Assembly (NCBI GenBank): GCA_022823625.1
Contig: JAJEHQ010000034.1
Coordinates: 52,273 to 116,272 of the forward strand
Direction: 5' to 3'
DNA length: 64,000 nt
DNA from: Gammaproteobacteria bacterium
GTDB lineage: Bacteria > Pseudomonadota > Gammaproteobacteria > Arenicellales > JAJDZL01
Below are positions 45,906-54,199 of the stretch, in pieces (within the stretch, counting starts at the first letter, position 1; the number at the start of each line of letters is the position of its first letter). The position numbers and the translations under genes were made by a program. The notes beneath the pieces are model-generated. The model was not told where the DNA came from. It saw only the letters and a program-made list of their open reading frames with translations, and made no database searches.

Positions 45906-46295
45906 ATGTACGCGATTATCGAAACAGGCGGCAAGCAGGTTCGAGTTGAACCTGGCAACACAATAAAGGTTGAACGGCTGAAGGGTGAAGTCGGCGATAA
46001 CGTCCAGTTTGATAATGTGCTGCTGGTTTCTGATGGTACTCAAACTGTGATTGGTACACCGCATGTTGAAGATACACCAGTCATCGCCAAAATTCTAGAT
46101 CATGGCCGAGGGAAGAAGATCCGCGTGATTAAAATGAAGCGCAGGAAAAATTATCGACGGACTTACGGACACAGGCAAAATTTCACAGAACTTGAAGTTT
46201 TGAGCATTGGTGCTGCCAGTGATTCAAACGAAAAGGCGGTTGCGTCTAATGTTAGCGAAGCCGATAGCAGCAATGACGAATCAGCTGAGGACTGA
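45906..46295 (+). CDS. rplU: 50S ribosomal protein L21
   Basis: 129 residues. Starts MYAIIETGGKQVRVEPGNTI and contains the RRKNYRRTYGHRQNFTEL signature near residue 80, which binds 23S rRNA. The normal protein ends near residue 103; here an acidic serine-rich tail of about 26 residues follows (ending SSNDESAED). First gene of the rplU-rpmA-obgE-proB unit. Confidence 0.97.
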   Translation: MYAIIETGGKQVRVEPGNTIKVERLKGEVGDNVQFDNVLLVSDGTQTVIGTPHVEDTPVIAKILDHGRGKKIRVIKMKRRKNYRRTYGHRQNFTELEVLSIGAASDSNEKAVASNVSEADSSNDESAED

Positions 46296-46342
46296 CAGAC
46301 TTTCAGGTTTGAGGCTAACCGAGATCTATAGGGTAAATACTC

Positions 46343-46600
46343 ATGGCACATAAAAAAGCGGGTGGAAGTTCAAGAAACGGACGCGACTCGATTTCCAAGC
46401 GCTTGGGCGTTAAACGCTATGGCGGAGAATTGATTCGTGCAGGTAACATCATTGTTCGTCAGCGCGGTACCAAATTTCATCCCGGAACCAATGTTGGAAT
46501 GGGCAAAGACTATACTCTTTTTGCGACCGCAGACGGTCATGTAAATTTTGCGGTTAAAGGACCCCTTCGTAAGAAGACAGTTTCGGTTATTCCCACCTAA
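46343..46600 (+). CDS. rpmA: 50S ribosomal protein L27
   Basis: 85 residues, the usual length. [20 protein letters not shown] is the family start, and [20 protein letters not shown] follows near residue 37. The N-terminal residues reach the peptidyl transferase centre. Lies 47 bases after rplU. Confidence 0.97.
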   Translation: MAHKKAGGSSRNGRDSISKRLGVKRYGGELIRAGNIIVRQRGTKFHPGTNVGMGKDYTLFATADGHVNFAVKGPLRKKTVSVIPT

Positions 46601-46685
46601 TCAAATTCACTCGACCGGGGGCTTACCCGGTCTTCTTCTCCATGGGACCGCCATGACGCACACCGATCGATCTGAGTGCGTTTAA

Positions 46686-47738
46686 ATGTTTATTGATGAA
46701 GCGCAAATCCGGGTTGAGGCCGGCAAAGGTGGTGCTGGTTGCCTTTCGTTCAGACGCGAGAAGCACACACCTCGCGGCGGGCCCGATGGCGGCGATGGTG
46801 GTCGGGGTGGTAGCATCTACATCATTGGAGATGCACATCTGAATACCCTCGTAGATTTTCAGCATCATCGAAGCTATCGTGCTCAAAACGGGCGCCCGGG
46901 TGCTGGTCGCGATGCCACGGGAAGGGATGGCGAGGACCTCGAAATTCGCGTACCACTTGGCACAGTGATCCAGGATGTTGAGACTCGTGAATTGATTGAT
47001 GAAATTACAGAGTCGAATCAGCGGGTATTGGTCGCAAAAGGTGGCTCAAATGGTGTGGGTAATGCGCGGTTTAAATCCAGTACCAACCGTTCGCCGCGAA
47101 AAACCATACCTGGCGGTGCCGGCGAAGTTCGCATGCTCAAACTGGAACTACGCATATTGGCTGATGTTGGCTTGGTTGGATTGCCAAATGCTGGAAAGTC
47201 TTCCCTAATTCGGAAAGTTACCAATGCGCAACCAAAAATTGCAGATTATCCTTTTACCACTCTCAAGCCATCCCGAGGGGTGGTTGGACTTGGCTATGGA
47301 CGCAGTTATACGATTGCTGATATTCCAGGACTGATCGAAGGTGCTTCGACCGGCAGTGGACTTGGTATTCAGTTTCTGAAGCACCTACGTCATACCCGTC
47401 TGCTTTTTCATGTAGTGGATGTTTATTCCACCGTAGAGGTCGAGTCGGTGGCCAAGTCAATTGATGTAATCGCGAATGAACTAGCGCAGTTTGACGAAGA
47501 TCTTGCAAAACGCGAACGCTGGCTGGTTCTGAATAAGGTTGATCTCGTCTCAGAAGTCGAACTAGAGAACTACCTGCAGGAAATCATTTCCAAGAGTCAC
47601 TGGAGCGGCAAGTGGTTTGCCGTTTCAGCCGTGACTGGTTCTGGTTGTCAAAAGCTTGTTGGCGAAGCAATGAACTGGCTGGAGGATAACTCACCTGAGC
47701 CAAACGAGCATCAATCGATTGAGGAACTCTTGCTGTGA
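46686..47738 (+). CDS. obgE: GTPase Obg
   Basis: 350 residues. Glycine-rich Obg fold (residues 1-158: AGKGGAGCLSFRREKHTPRG, GGDGGRGGSIYI) and a G domain with P-loop GLPNAGKSSLIR, G3 DIPGLIEGAS and NKVD. A late 50S assembly and stress-response GTPase. Its stop overlaps the proB start by four bases. Confidence 0.96.
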   Translation: MFIDEAQIRVEAGKGGAGCLSFRREKHTPRGGPDGGDGGRGGSIYIIGDAHLNTLVDFQHHRSYRAQNGRPGAGRDATGRDGEDLEIRVPLGTVIQDVETRELIDEITESNQRVLVAKGGSNGVGNARFKSSTNRSPRKTIPGGAGEVRMLKLELRILADVGLVGLPNAGKSSLIRKVTNAQPKIADYPFTTLKPSRGVVGLGYGRSYTIADIPGLIEGASTGSGLGIQFLKHLRHTRLLFHVVDVYSTVEVESVAKSIDVIANELAQFDEDLAKRERWLVLNKVDLVSEVELENYLQEIISKSHWSGKWFAVSAVTGSGCQKLVGEAMNWLEDNSPEPNEHQSIEELLL

Positions 47739-48856
47739 CAGATCCATATGATTACAGTGCAACGCGTCGATGGGTCGTTAAAGTTGGCAGTTCCTTGATT
47801 ACAAATATTGAAACTGGAATTAACGTTGACCGAATCCATGGCTGGGCGGGACAGATTGCCGATTTAAAACGCGCTGGCGTCGAGGTGGTGCTGGTTTCCT
47901 CTGGATCCGTAATGGAGGGTATGAAACGGCTAGGCTGGAGTGAGCGACCGCATGAAGTACACCTGCTGCAGGTTGCGGCTGCTGTCGGGCAGATGGGACT
48001 GGTTCGAACCTATGAGATCGCTTTTGAAAAACACGGCTACCTGACAGCTCAGATTTTACTGACCAATGCAGATCTTTCGGATCGCGCACGATATCTGAAC
48101 ACCCGTAATACCATCAGAACTCTGCTTGAAAAGGGAATCATTCCGATAGTCAATGAGAATGACACCGTTACCACCGAAGACATTAAATTTGGGGATAACG
48201 ACAATTTGGCTGGTCTGGTTACGAATATTGTTGATGCAGACCTGCTGGTAATATTGACCGATCAAACAGGTTTGTATGATTCTGATCCTCGAACCAACTC
48301 AAACGCCAAGCTGATTTCACGGGCTTATCCCCACGACGAATCCCTTGACCGAGTCGTTGGACCGAGTAGTCAGTACGGACGCGGGGGAATGCTTGCCAAG
48401 CTGGAAGCTGCCCGTAAGGCTGCTCGTTCAGGCGCAGCAACGTTCATCGCATCAGGACTGGTTGAGAATCAGTTACAGAAAATCATCGCCAATCAGGCAG
48501 AAGGAACCTTGCTGCTATCAAGGACAGGAAGAATTGCAGCACACAAACAATGGTTGGCAGGGCGGACACGTGTGGCAGGAAAACTCCATCTTGATCAAGG
48601 TGCAGTTACAGCACTACTGGACCAGGGTCGTAGTCTGCTGTCGGTTGGCGTCAAACAGGTTGAGGGAAAGTTCAGACGCGGCGACCTCGTCGTGTGCCTG
48701 AATACCGACTCCAGGGAAGTTGCGCGCGGTCTCATCAATTACGATTCAGAAGAAGCCAGTCAAATTAAAGGGCATCGAACTGATCGTATTGAATCAGTAT
48801 TGGGATACGTGAGGGATCACGAACTAATTCACCGGGATAACATGGTCATCATGTAG
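47735..48856 (+). CDS. proB: Glutamate 5-kinase
   Basis: 373 residues. Amino acid kinase domain: VVKVGSSLITN near residue 15, VSSGSVMEGMKRLGW with the substrate-binding Ser-Gly, IVNENDTVTTEDIKFGDNDN near residue 140 and YGRGGMLAKLEAARKA. A C-terminal PUA domain begins near residue 280. It phosphorylates glutamate in the first step of proline synthesis; proA is not in the window. GTG starts it, overlapping obgE. Confidence 0.95.
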   Translation: MTDPYDYSATRRWVVKVGSSLITNIETGINVDRIHGWAGQIADLKRAGVEVVLVSSGSVMEGMKRLGWSERPHEVHLLQVAAAVGQMGLVRTYEIAFEKHGYLTAQILLTNADLSDRARYLNTRNTIRTLLEKGIIPIVNENDTVTTEDIKFGDNDNLAGLVTNIVDADLLVILTDQTGLYDSDPRTNSNAKLISRAYPHDESLDRVVGPSSQYGRGGMLAKLEAARKAARSGAATFIASGLVENQLQKIIANQAEGTLLLSRTGRIAAHKQWLAGRTRVAGKLHLDQGAVTALLDQGRSLLSVGVKQVEGKFRRGDLVVCLNTDSREVARGLINYDSEEASQIKGHRTDRIESVLGYVRDHELIHRDNMVIM

Positions 48857-48965
48857 GAATTGGATTGCACTCGGTGCTCAGCTGGCACTATTCTGGGTGT
48901 TGATTGACGGTGTCCTGGTTTATGGGCAAAGTCGATGCGCGCTGGGGGAGATTGATACGGTTCGT

Positions 48966-49220
48966 CGATTGCCAGGTATCTGGAATCGCATCCAGCAGAC
49001 AAAAGGGTGCTGTTCCCGGGACTGCCGAGTCATCCGTCTCACGAAGTGGTAAAAAGCAGATGACCACGACTTTGGTGGGATGATGTCTCTCAAGATGAAA
49101 GGCGGCGAGAAGGCTGCCCGAGAGTTTGAATCGAGATTTGCCTGGACGTTTTCCTGGGCGCGGGTTTGAGAGCCTGGGTAAGTACCAGTGATCGCATAAG
49201 AATGATGCACGAGCCATATG
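48966..49220 (+). pseudogene. Decayed trans-sulfuration PLP enzyme (cystathionine gamma-synthase/lyase type)
   Basis: The plus strand reads IARYLESHPADKRVLFPGLP (49th-kb region, about 48981-49034), then SHPSHEVVKS and a stop at about 49062. In a shifted frame follow FGGMMSLKMKGGEKAAREF (about 49068-49126) and a GFESL remnant near 49165. These are consecutive C-terminal blocks of the Cys/Met-metabolism PLP family (VxYPGLPSHPxHE and GFGGMxSFxLKGG). The N-terminal two thirds with the PLP lysine are gone. The relic explains why this gap looks open on the opposite strand. Confidence 0.75.
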
Positions 49221-50918
49221 TCAGGAATTGATCGGAGCCCCCGCAAGAACATATTCCAACAGCGTTGCCTGGCCCATCAAGTCGAGAATGCGAACTTGCG
49301 CTGTTTGACCGGCAGCATCCTCGATGTGCAATTGTTCACCGAGGTCAAATTGTACAGGCTGGTTTTGTTCCCCTCCGTTGATCGCTATATTGTCGGCATT
49401 AAGATAAGTACGATCAAGCGAATCCCGTTTGAGGCTGATCTCTCCTTCGATTCCCGGAACACGTCCCCTGTGACTTGAAAAAATGATTGATCCACCGTAA
49501 GGCAGCGGGTTGAATCGAATTCGCAATTGCCGTTCCGCAGGAATCCAGTCGGTAATCAGTTGTGCCGAATATCCTGCGGCGGCAATATAAATCTTTATCG
49601 GCAGATACAAGAAGTCCAACTGCAGTCGAACGATGCCGCGTTCATTAGGGATGCCACTCACTAAAGTCTTGTTTGGATAAATCGCAAGCACCTCGGCATC
49701 TGACTTCAATGGCGCGTTGATCGAAATTGATCTGATCGCTTCTTGGTCAGTGAAATGCGAACGCAGACAGCGCCATGGGATCAGTTGATTGCCTTTGATC
49801 TCCTTAAACTGGTCACCACCGTATACCACCGCAGTCTCGGTGGGCTGAGACAGTTGATTGAAGTGTTTCCTAACGCGATTCGTGCCTCGCAGAAGGCCGG
49901 CTGATGGCGTCTTTGTGGACTTTGCTTCAATCAGTGTGTTTTTTTCAAGACCGGGTATTACCAAATCAACTTCAGCGCCATTGTGATCGCGATAAAAGTA
50001 CACCCCCCGCCGTTCACCAGAATTGGTGCGATGTTTAATGATTTCAGATACAATCCAGGTCTCGAATATCTGACCGCGAAGTGGGTGTGTAAGAATCTGG
50101 GTCGGATTACGAATTCCCAGTAGCCAACACATTAATCCAGAATCATGGAAGAACATCTTTGGCATTTTGACAACTTTTTTACGCAGGTTTTTGTGAAACG
50201 CTGGAAGTCGGAATACTACAAAACTTGCTTCCAGCACACTCAGCCAGTTTTTGGCAGTTTTTTGTGAAACTCCGCAATCGTTGGCAAGGGATAAATAGTT
50301 AATAATTGTCCCGCTTCGTCCAGCGCATAACTCAATGAAATTCTGAAATGCCGCGAGGTCGCCGATATTGCTGAGCGATCTCACATCCCTTTCGATGTAG
50401 GTATTGATGTATGATGAAAACCATTCAGTCGGCTTCAAATTTTCGTTATATATTCTTGGAAAGCTGCCTTTAAACAGAGCCTCCTCTAGGTCTTTCGGGT
50501 GATTTTCGAACTGCCTGATTTCGTCCCATGTTGGAGGTAGCAGCCAACTGATTGAAGTTCTTCCCGCTAAAGACTGGCTGACTGTTTGTGAAAGGCTGAA
50601 GTTTTGGGATCCAGTCAATATCCAGCTTCCTGGTTCCGGTCTCTCATCAACGATTACCTGAATATAGGAAACTAAATCGGGAACATATTGGACTTCATCA
50701 ATGATGGCACCGCTTGAAAATTGCTCTAGAAAACCGCGTGGGTCCTTCCTGGCTATCGCCCTTTCGTCCGGGGCTTCAAGACTGACATAGGCGTGGTTTT
50801 TAAAAAGTGAGCGAACCAGTGTTGTTTTACCGCTCTGGCGAGGGCCGTTCAGAGTGAGCACAGGAAATTGCTCGGCCAAATTCAGCAGGTTTGGACCAAG
50901 ATTTCTTTCAATAACCAT
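49221..50918 (-). CDS. AAA/DUF4143 ATPase with a novel C-terminal extension
   Basis: 565 residues. Residues 1-385 are a standard AAA/DUF4143 protein: LNGPRQSGKTTLVRSLF near residue 23, GAIIDEVQYVPDLV near 70, ILTGSQNFSLSQ, the winged-helix segment SQKTAKNWLSVLEASFVVF and DUF4143 YFYRDHNGAEVDLVIPG with LIEAKST. From about residue 395 comes an extra 170 residues absent from the other copy at 44459-45646: predicted mostly beta, with LVSGIPNERGIVRLQLDFLY, PYGGSIIFSSHRGRVPGIEG, a RTYLNADNIAINGG block and a C-terminal VRILDLMGQATLLEY. I do not recognise it. No internal stop or frameshift is seen, so the fusion looks genuine. Confidence 0.85.
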   Translation of the reverse strand: MVIERNLGPNLLNLAEQFPVLTLNGPRQSGKTTLVRSLFKNHAYVSLEAPDERAIARKDPRGFLEQFSSGAIIDEVQYVPDLVSYIQVIVDERPEPGSWILTGSQNFSLSQTVSQSLAGRTSISWLLPPTWDEIRQFENHPKDLEEALFKGSFPRIYNENLKPTEWFSSYINTYIERDVRSLSNIGDLAAFQNFIELCAGRSGTIINYLSLANDCGVSQKTAKNWLSVLEASFVVFRLPAFHKNLRKKVVKMPKMFFHDSGLMCWLLGIRNPTQILTHPLRGQIFETWIVSEIIKHRTNSGERRGVYFYRDHNGAEVDLVIPGLEKNTLIEAKSTKTPSAGLLRGTNRVRKHFNQLSQPTETAVVYGGDQFKEIKGNQLIPWRCLRSHFTDQEAIRSISINAPLKSDAEVLAIYPNKTLVSGIPNERGIVRLQLDFLYLPIKIYIAAAGYSAQLITDWIPAERQLRIRFNPLPYGGSIIFSSHRGRVPGIEGEISLKRDSLDRTYLNADNIAINGGEQNQPVQFDLGEQLHIEDAAGQTAQVRILDLMGQATLLEYVLAGAPINS

Positions 50919-51462
50919 GATGATTCAGAATTGAAAACTTGCCGCAGAATGTCTCTCGTCATGGGTATGCGTTTTTCAACCGTGCTACTTTTGTTTGCTG
51001 GACAATGAGATATTTTGGGTAGCAATTAAAAAAAGGGGGTAAGTTTTGTAAACTCAGTCAGTTAAATTTGGTAGTGGCGGTCCTCAATACCTCAAAATGA
51101 TGACCAAAATGTGTACAAAAATAAGGTAAATAGGAATTGTAATATTAATTACCTTAATAATGTGACTATTTTCGTGCGAGAGAAGACAAATACGTTCGGT
51201 ACCAAGTGCAATGAGTCGTTTTTGAAACCCATCGTAGAGAATAATCAACGGTTCAGCATCCATGCGAAAGTACTGTTATTCAATACCTTATTGTTTCTAT
51301 AATGTGCGCCGACGTTCAACATTGGGGTCAGATGCTAGGTTACTGCATCCTAATGATGATTCCTGTGATTGAATTGAACGCGTCTTTCTTCACAAATATT
51401 CTTTCCATTTGTAATAAACTGGAAAGATATTTTTAGTTACCAAATTTGGAGGAAACTATTTG
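50919..51462. other. Intergenic region upstream of the TRAP binding protein
   Basis: No gene recognised; the longest open stretch is A/T-rich and low in complexity. Near its end CTTTCCA (51401-51407) and TGGAAAG (51420-51426) form a short hairpin followed by ATATTTTT, a possible attenuator just upstream of the GGAGGA ribosome binding site. Confidence 0.4.
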
Positions 51463-52563
51463 ATGTTTACTACTCGAAAAATGATTGCCTGTGCGGTACT
51501 GTCCTGTGCGCTTCTGTTGCCAGGTCTCGCAAGTGCTAAGACAGTCATTCGTATACAGTCGGTCATTCCGACTTCCGCCGACGAAACTGTAATGCTGAAG
51601 CGATTTGGCGATAATGTTTCTGCTTTGACAAACGGCGAAGTTGAAATCGAAGTCCTTTCTGCTGGTGCTGTTGTTGGCGTTAAAGAAACCTTGGAAGCTG
51701 TCAACGCAGGTTTGATCGAAGGTGGATTTGCTTGGACACACTACTGGTCAGGTTATCATCCGGCAGCGATGCTGTTCGGTTCACCGACCGCAGGTGCAGG
51801 ACTTGGAATCGACAACATTGCCTGGATATCATGGTACATGGAAGGCGGCGGTCGTGCTCTGTATGACCAACTCTGGGACGAAATGGGCATGAATGTGAAA
51901 GGTCTCATGTTGCAGCCGGTCGGACCCGAAGCGTTGGGATGGTTCAAGGAGCCGATCAACAGCATGGATGATTTCCGAAAGTATCGATACAGAGCACCAC
52001 CTGGCATTCCAGGTCAAACCTACAATGAAATTGGTGTTGCAGCCGTTGCCATGGGTGGAGGAGACATTCTTCCCGCACTTGAAAAGGGCACAATCGACGC
52101 AGCAGAATGGTGTTGCCCGAAGCCCGATTCAGTTTTTGGATTTCAAAAAGTATTGAAACACTACTATTTGCAAGGCCTGCATCAGGTTGTGGTTAACGCA
52201 GACGTGTATATTAACAAGGATGTCTGGAACAGCCTCACGCCACATCAGCAGTTGGCCATGGAAGTTTCGGCAGACGCTTCCCTGATTCAGTCTTTAGCTT
52301 ATCGAATCTATGAAAATGGTAAAGCACTGAAAGACCTGACTGAGAATCATGGCGTTATCCTGCATGATACGCCGCTCGACTACTTCACAGAATACATGAA
52401 TGCTGTTTTGACTAGCATGGATAAGAACAAAGCAGAAAATGAATTCTTCAAAGAGGTCTGGGATTCGATGGAAGCGTTTGCACAGATCGCAGTTCCGTTC
52501 TGGGCTGGTGCACAGACCACCAATGCAAACCTCGGACAGGCTTACGCAAAACAATTGCAGTAA
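51463..52563 (+). CDS. TRAP transporter substrate-binding protein (DctP family)
   Basis: 366 residues from the ATG at 51463, placed nine bases after GGAGGA; a TTG at 51460 is closer but less likely. Signal peptide of about 25 residues (ACAVLSCALLLPGLASA). The mature part has IRIQSVIPTSADETVMLKRF, VKGLMLQPVGPEALGWF, the conserved Arg-containing YRAPPGIPGQTYNEIG and ALEKGTIDAAEWCCPKPDS. It binds a small carboxylic acid in the periplasm and should hand it to a DctQM membrane pair. Neither is encoded here; the gene has its own terminator, so it is an orphan. Confidence 0.9.
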   Translation: MFTTRKMIACAVLSCALLLPGLASAKTVIRIQSVIPTSADETVMLKRFGDNVSALTNGEVEIEVLSAGAVVGVKETLEAVNAGLIEGGFAWTHYWSGYHPAAMLFGSPTAGAGLGIDNIAWISWYMEGGGRALYDQLWDEMGMNVKGLMLQPVGPEALGWFKEPINSMDDFRKYRYRAPPGIPGQTYNEIGVAAVAMGGGDILPALEKGTIDAAEWCCPKPDSVFGFQKVLKHYYLQGLHQVVVNADVYINKDVWNSLTPHQQLAMEVSADASLIQSLAYRIYENGKALKDLTENHGVILHDTPLDYFTEYMNAVLTSMDKNKAENEFFKEVWDSMEAFAQIAVPFWAGAQTTNANLGQAYAKQLQ

Positions 52564-52620
52564 GCAAAAAGTAAACGATCAAGTTACTTCTACGTAGCTT
52601 GGTCGAGAAAGTGAGGGAAA

Positions 52621-52656
52621 GCGTAAATCCTTTGTGGGGTTTACGCTTTTTCTTTT
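52621..52656 (+). terminator. Rho-independent terminator of the TRAP binding protein gene
   Basis: GCGTAAATCC pairs with GGTTTACGC (one bulged T) around a short loop and is followed directly by TTTTTCTTTT. It lies 57 bases after the stop codon. Confidence 0.85.
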
Positions 52657-52739
52657 CAATAACTGGGGAGTGAGTACCCCACAAGTTCCAAGTTCTTTGG
52701 ATTTCCAAAATGAATACTGCGTACTTTGAGGGTTAAGTT

Positions 52740-53723
52740 TTGAGTGCTAGAACCTTACTCCTATTTCCGGGACAAGGCGCACAATATCCAGGAATCGGCA
52801 GCGATCTAATCCGTGAATTTCCAATCGCACGAGAAATTTACAGCGATGCGAGCGATATTCTTGGTTACGATCTGGCTGCGTTGTGTAATGATGCCGAAAG
52901 TGGAGCGATCAACCTCACAAAATTCACCCAGCCTGTACTGCTTGTTCATTCATACATCTGCATGCGGTTGTTTCAGCAGCATCTTGGTGTAAGTGTAAGC
53001 ATTGATGCTTTTGCAGCAGGTGGACACAGCTTAGGTGAATATTCAGCACTTGTCGCCGCTGGCGCTTTAAGTTTTGAAGACGCACTGCGACTGGTCTCAA
53101 AGCGCGGTGAATGCATGGGTGAACATGGCGGGGGAGAGATGCTTGCTCTTTCTCTGACTGAGGACGACCTTAAACCATTCATTGAAGCCGGCAACTGCGA
53201 AATTGCGGCTCTGAACCTGTCCGAGCAGACTGTCGTTGGCGGCTGGCCGGATGATCTGGATCAACTGACCGCGAACATTGATAAAAAATTCCGTGGTAAG
53301 GGAGGTGTTCGGTTGAAAACAGAAGGCGCATTTCATACGTCTCACATGTATCCGGCGGCGCAGAAGTTTCTACCATTCTTGGAAGAAACTCATATGCGAG
53401 TGCCGAAACTCCAGGTTGCGTCCAATACAACCGGCGCATTTCATTCACCGGCAATTGATAGCATTCGAGAAAACCTTTATCTTCAATTGTTCAAACCTGT
53501 TCGCTGGAGCGATAACTTAAAAACAATAACGAACGCGGGTGTTGAACGAATTATTGAATTTGGTGGCGGCCTGGGCAAGGGTGAAACACCGTCCGACAAG
53601 CGTCCGAATTTACAGGGAATGATCCTGCGCACGTTCAGACGTGCGAATCCAAGACCTGCCTATCACGCAGTGATCAATGTTGAAACTCTTGAGGCAACTT
53701 GCAAAGCCTTCACAGCAACCTGA
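52740..53723 (+). CDS. FabD-like acyl carrier protein S-malonyltransferase
   Basis: 327 residues, one acyltransferase domain. LLLFPGQGAQYPGIG at residues 6-20, the catalytic-serine motif GHSLGEYSALVAAGAL with Ser97, and KTEGAFHTSHM with a His near residue 200. It starts at TTG with GAGGG upstream. No other fatty acid synthesis genes are near. It may serve fatty acid synthesis or act on methylmalonyl/malonyl-CoA next to the propionate operon; either is inferred. Confidence 0.85.
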   Translation: MSARTLLLFPGQGAQYPGIGSDLIREFPIAREIYSDASDILGYDLAALCNDAESGAINLTKFTQPVLLVHSYICMRLFQQHLGVSVSIDAFAAGGHSLGEYSALVAAGALSFEDALRLVSKRGECMGEHGGGEMLALSLTEDDLKPFIEAGNCEIAALNLSEQTVVGGWPDDLDQLTANIDKKFRGKGGVRLKTEGAFHTSHMYPAAQKFLPFLEETHMRVPKLQVASNTTGAFHSPAIDSIRENLYLQLFKPVRWSDNLKTITNAGVERIIEFGGGLGKGETPSDKRPNLQGMILRTFRRANPRPAYHAVINVETLEATCKAFTAT

Positions 53724-53794
53724 TTTACGGTTGGCTTGGAAAGGAGTATCTCGACAGCCATCATCTCCGGATAGGCTGAAAGCGGTTGACCGGT

Positions 53795-54199
53795 TTACAC
53801 TTGTTCAAGCTCGATCAGCGTTCCGTTGAAGTCTTTCGGATGCAGAAACAGAACGGGTTTACCGTGAGCGCCAATCTTCGGTGAACCATCGCCTAGAACC
53901 CGCATTCCAGCTGCAACCAATTGGCTTTGTGCCGCATCAATATCCGTCACTTCATAACACAGGTGATGCACACCCCCGGCAGGGTTTCTCATAAGAAAGC
54001 CTGCGATCGGTGAATGATCGCCAAGCGGATGCAGCAGTTCGATTTTTGAATTGGGAAGATTGACGAATACCGTCGTCACGCCATGCTCAGGCAGATCAAG
54101 CGGACCAGATACGTCCGCACCTAGTACCGAGCGGTATTGCTCTGAAGCCGCACTGAGGTCGGGGACCGCAATGGCGACATGATTCAGTTTGCCAATCAT
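53795..54199 (-). CDS. mce: Methylmalonyl-CoA epimerase
   Basis: 134 residues, a VOC-fold enzyme. KLNHVAIAVPDLSAASEQYR gives the first metal His, GGVHHLCYEVTDIDAAQSQL the second, and LHPKDFNGTLIELEQ the third metal ligand Glu. It interconverts S- and R-methylmalonyl-CoA. The ATG overlaps the pccA stop by four bases. Last gene of the propionate operon. Confidence 0.93.
   Translation of the reverse strand: MIGKLNHVAIAVPDLSAASEQYRSVLGADVSGPLDLPEHGVTTVFVNLPNSKIELLHPLGDHSPIAGFLMRNPAGGVHHLCYEVTDIDAAQSQLVAAGMRVLGDGSPKIGAHGKPVLFLHPKDFNGTLIELEQV

Noticed and set aside
48888..49252. Two minus-strand open frames of about 110 codons
   Set aside because: The plus strand over the same bases carries consecutive blocks of a PLP enzyme, so these frames are its shadow.
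51111..51302. 63-codon plus-strand open frame
   Set aside because: Low-complexity Asn/Lys-rich text in an A/T-rich spacer, no ribosome binding site, no family pattern.
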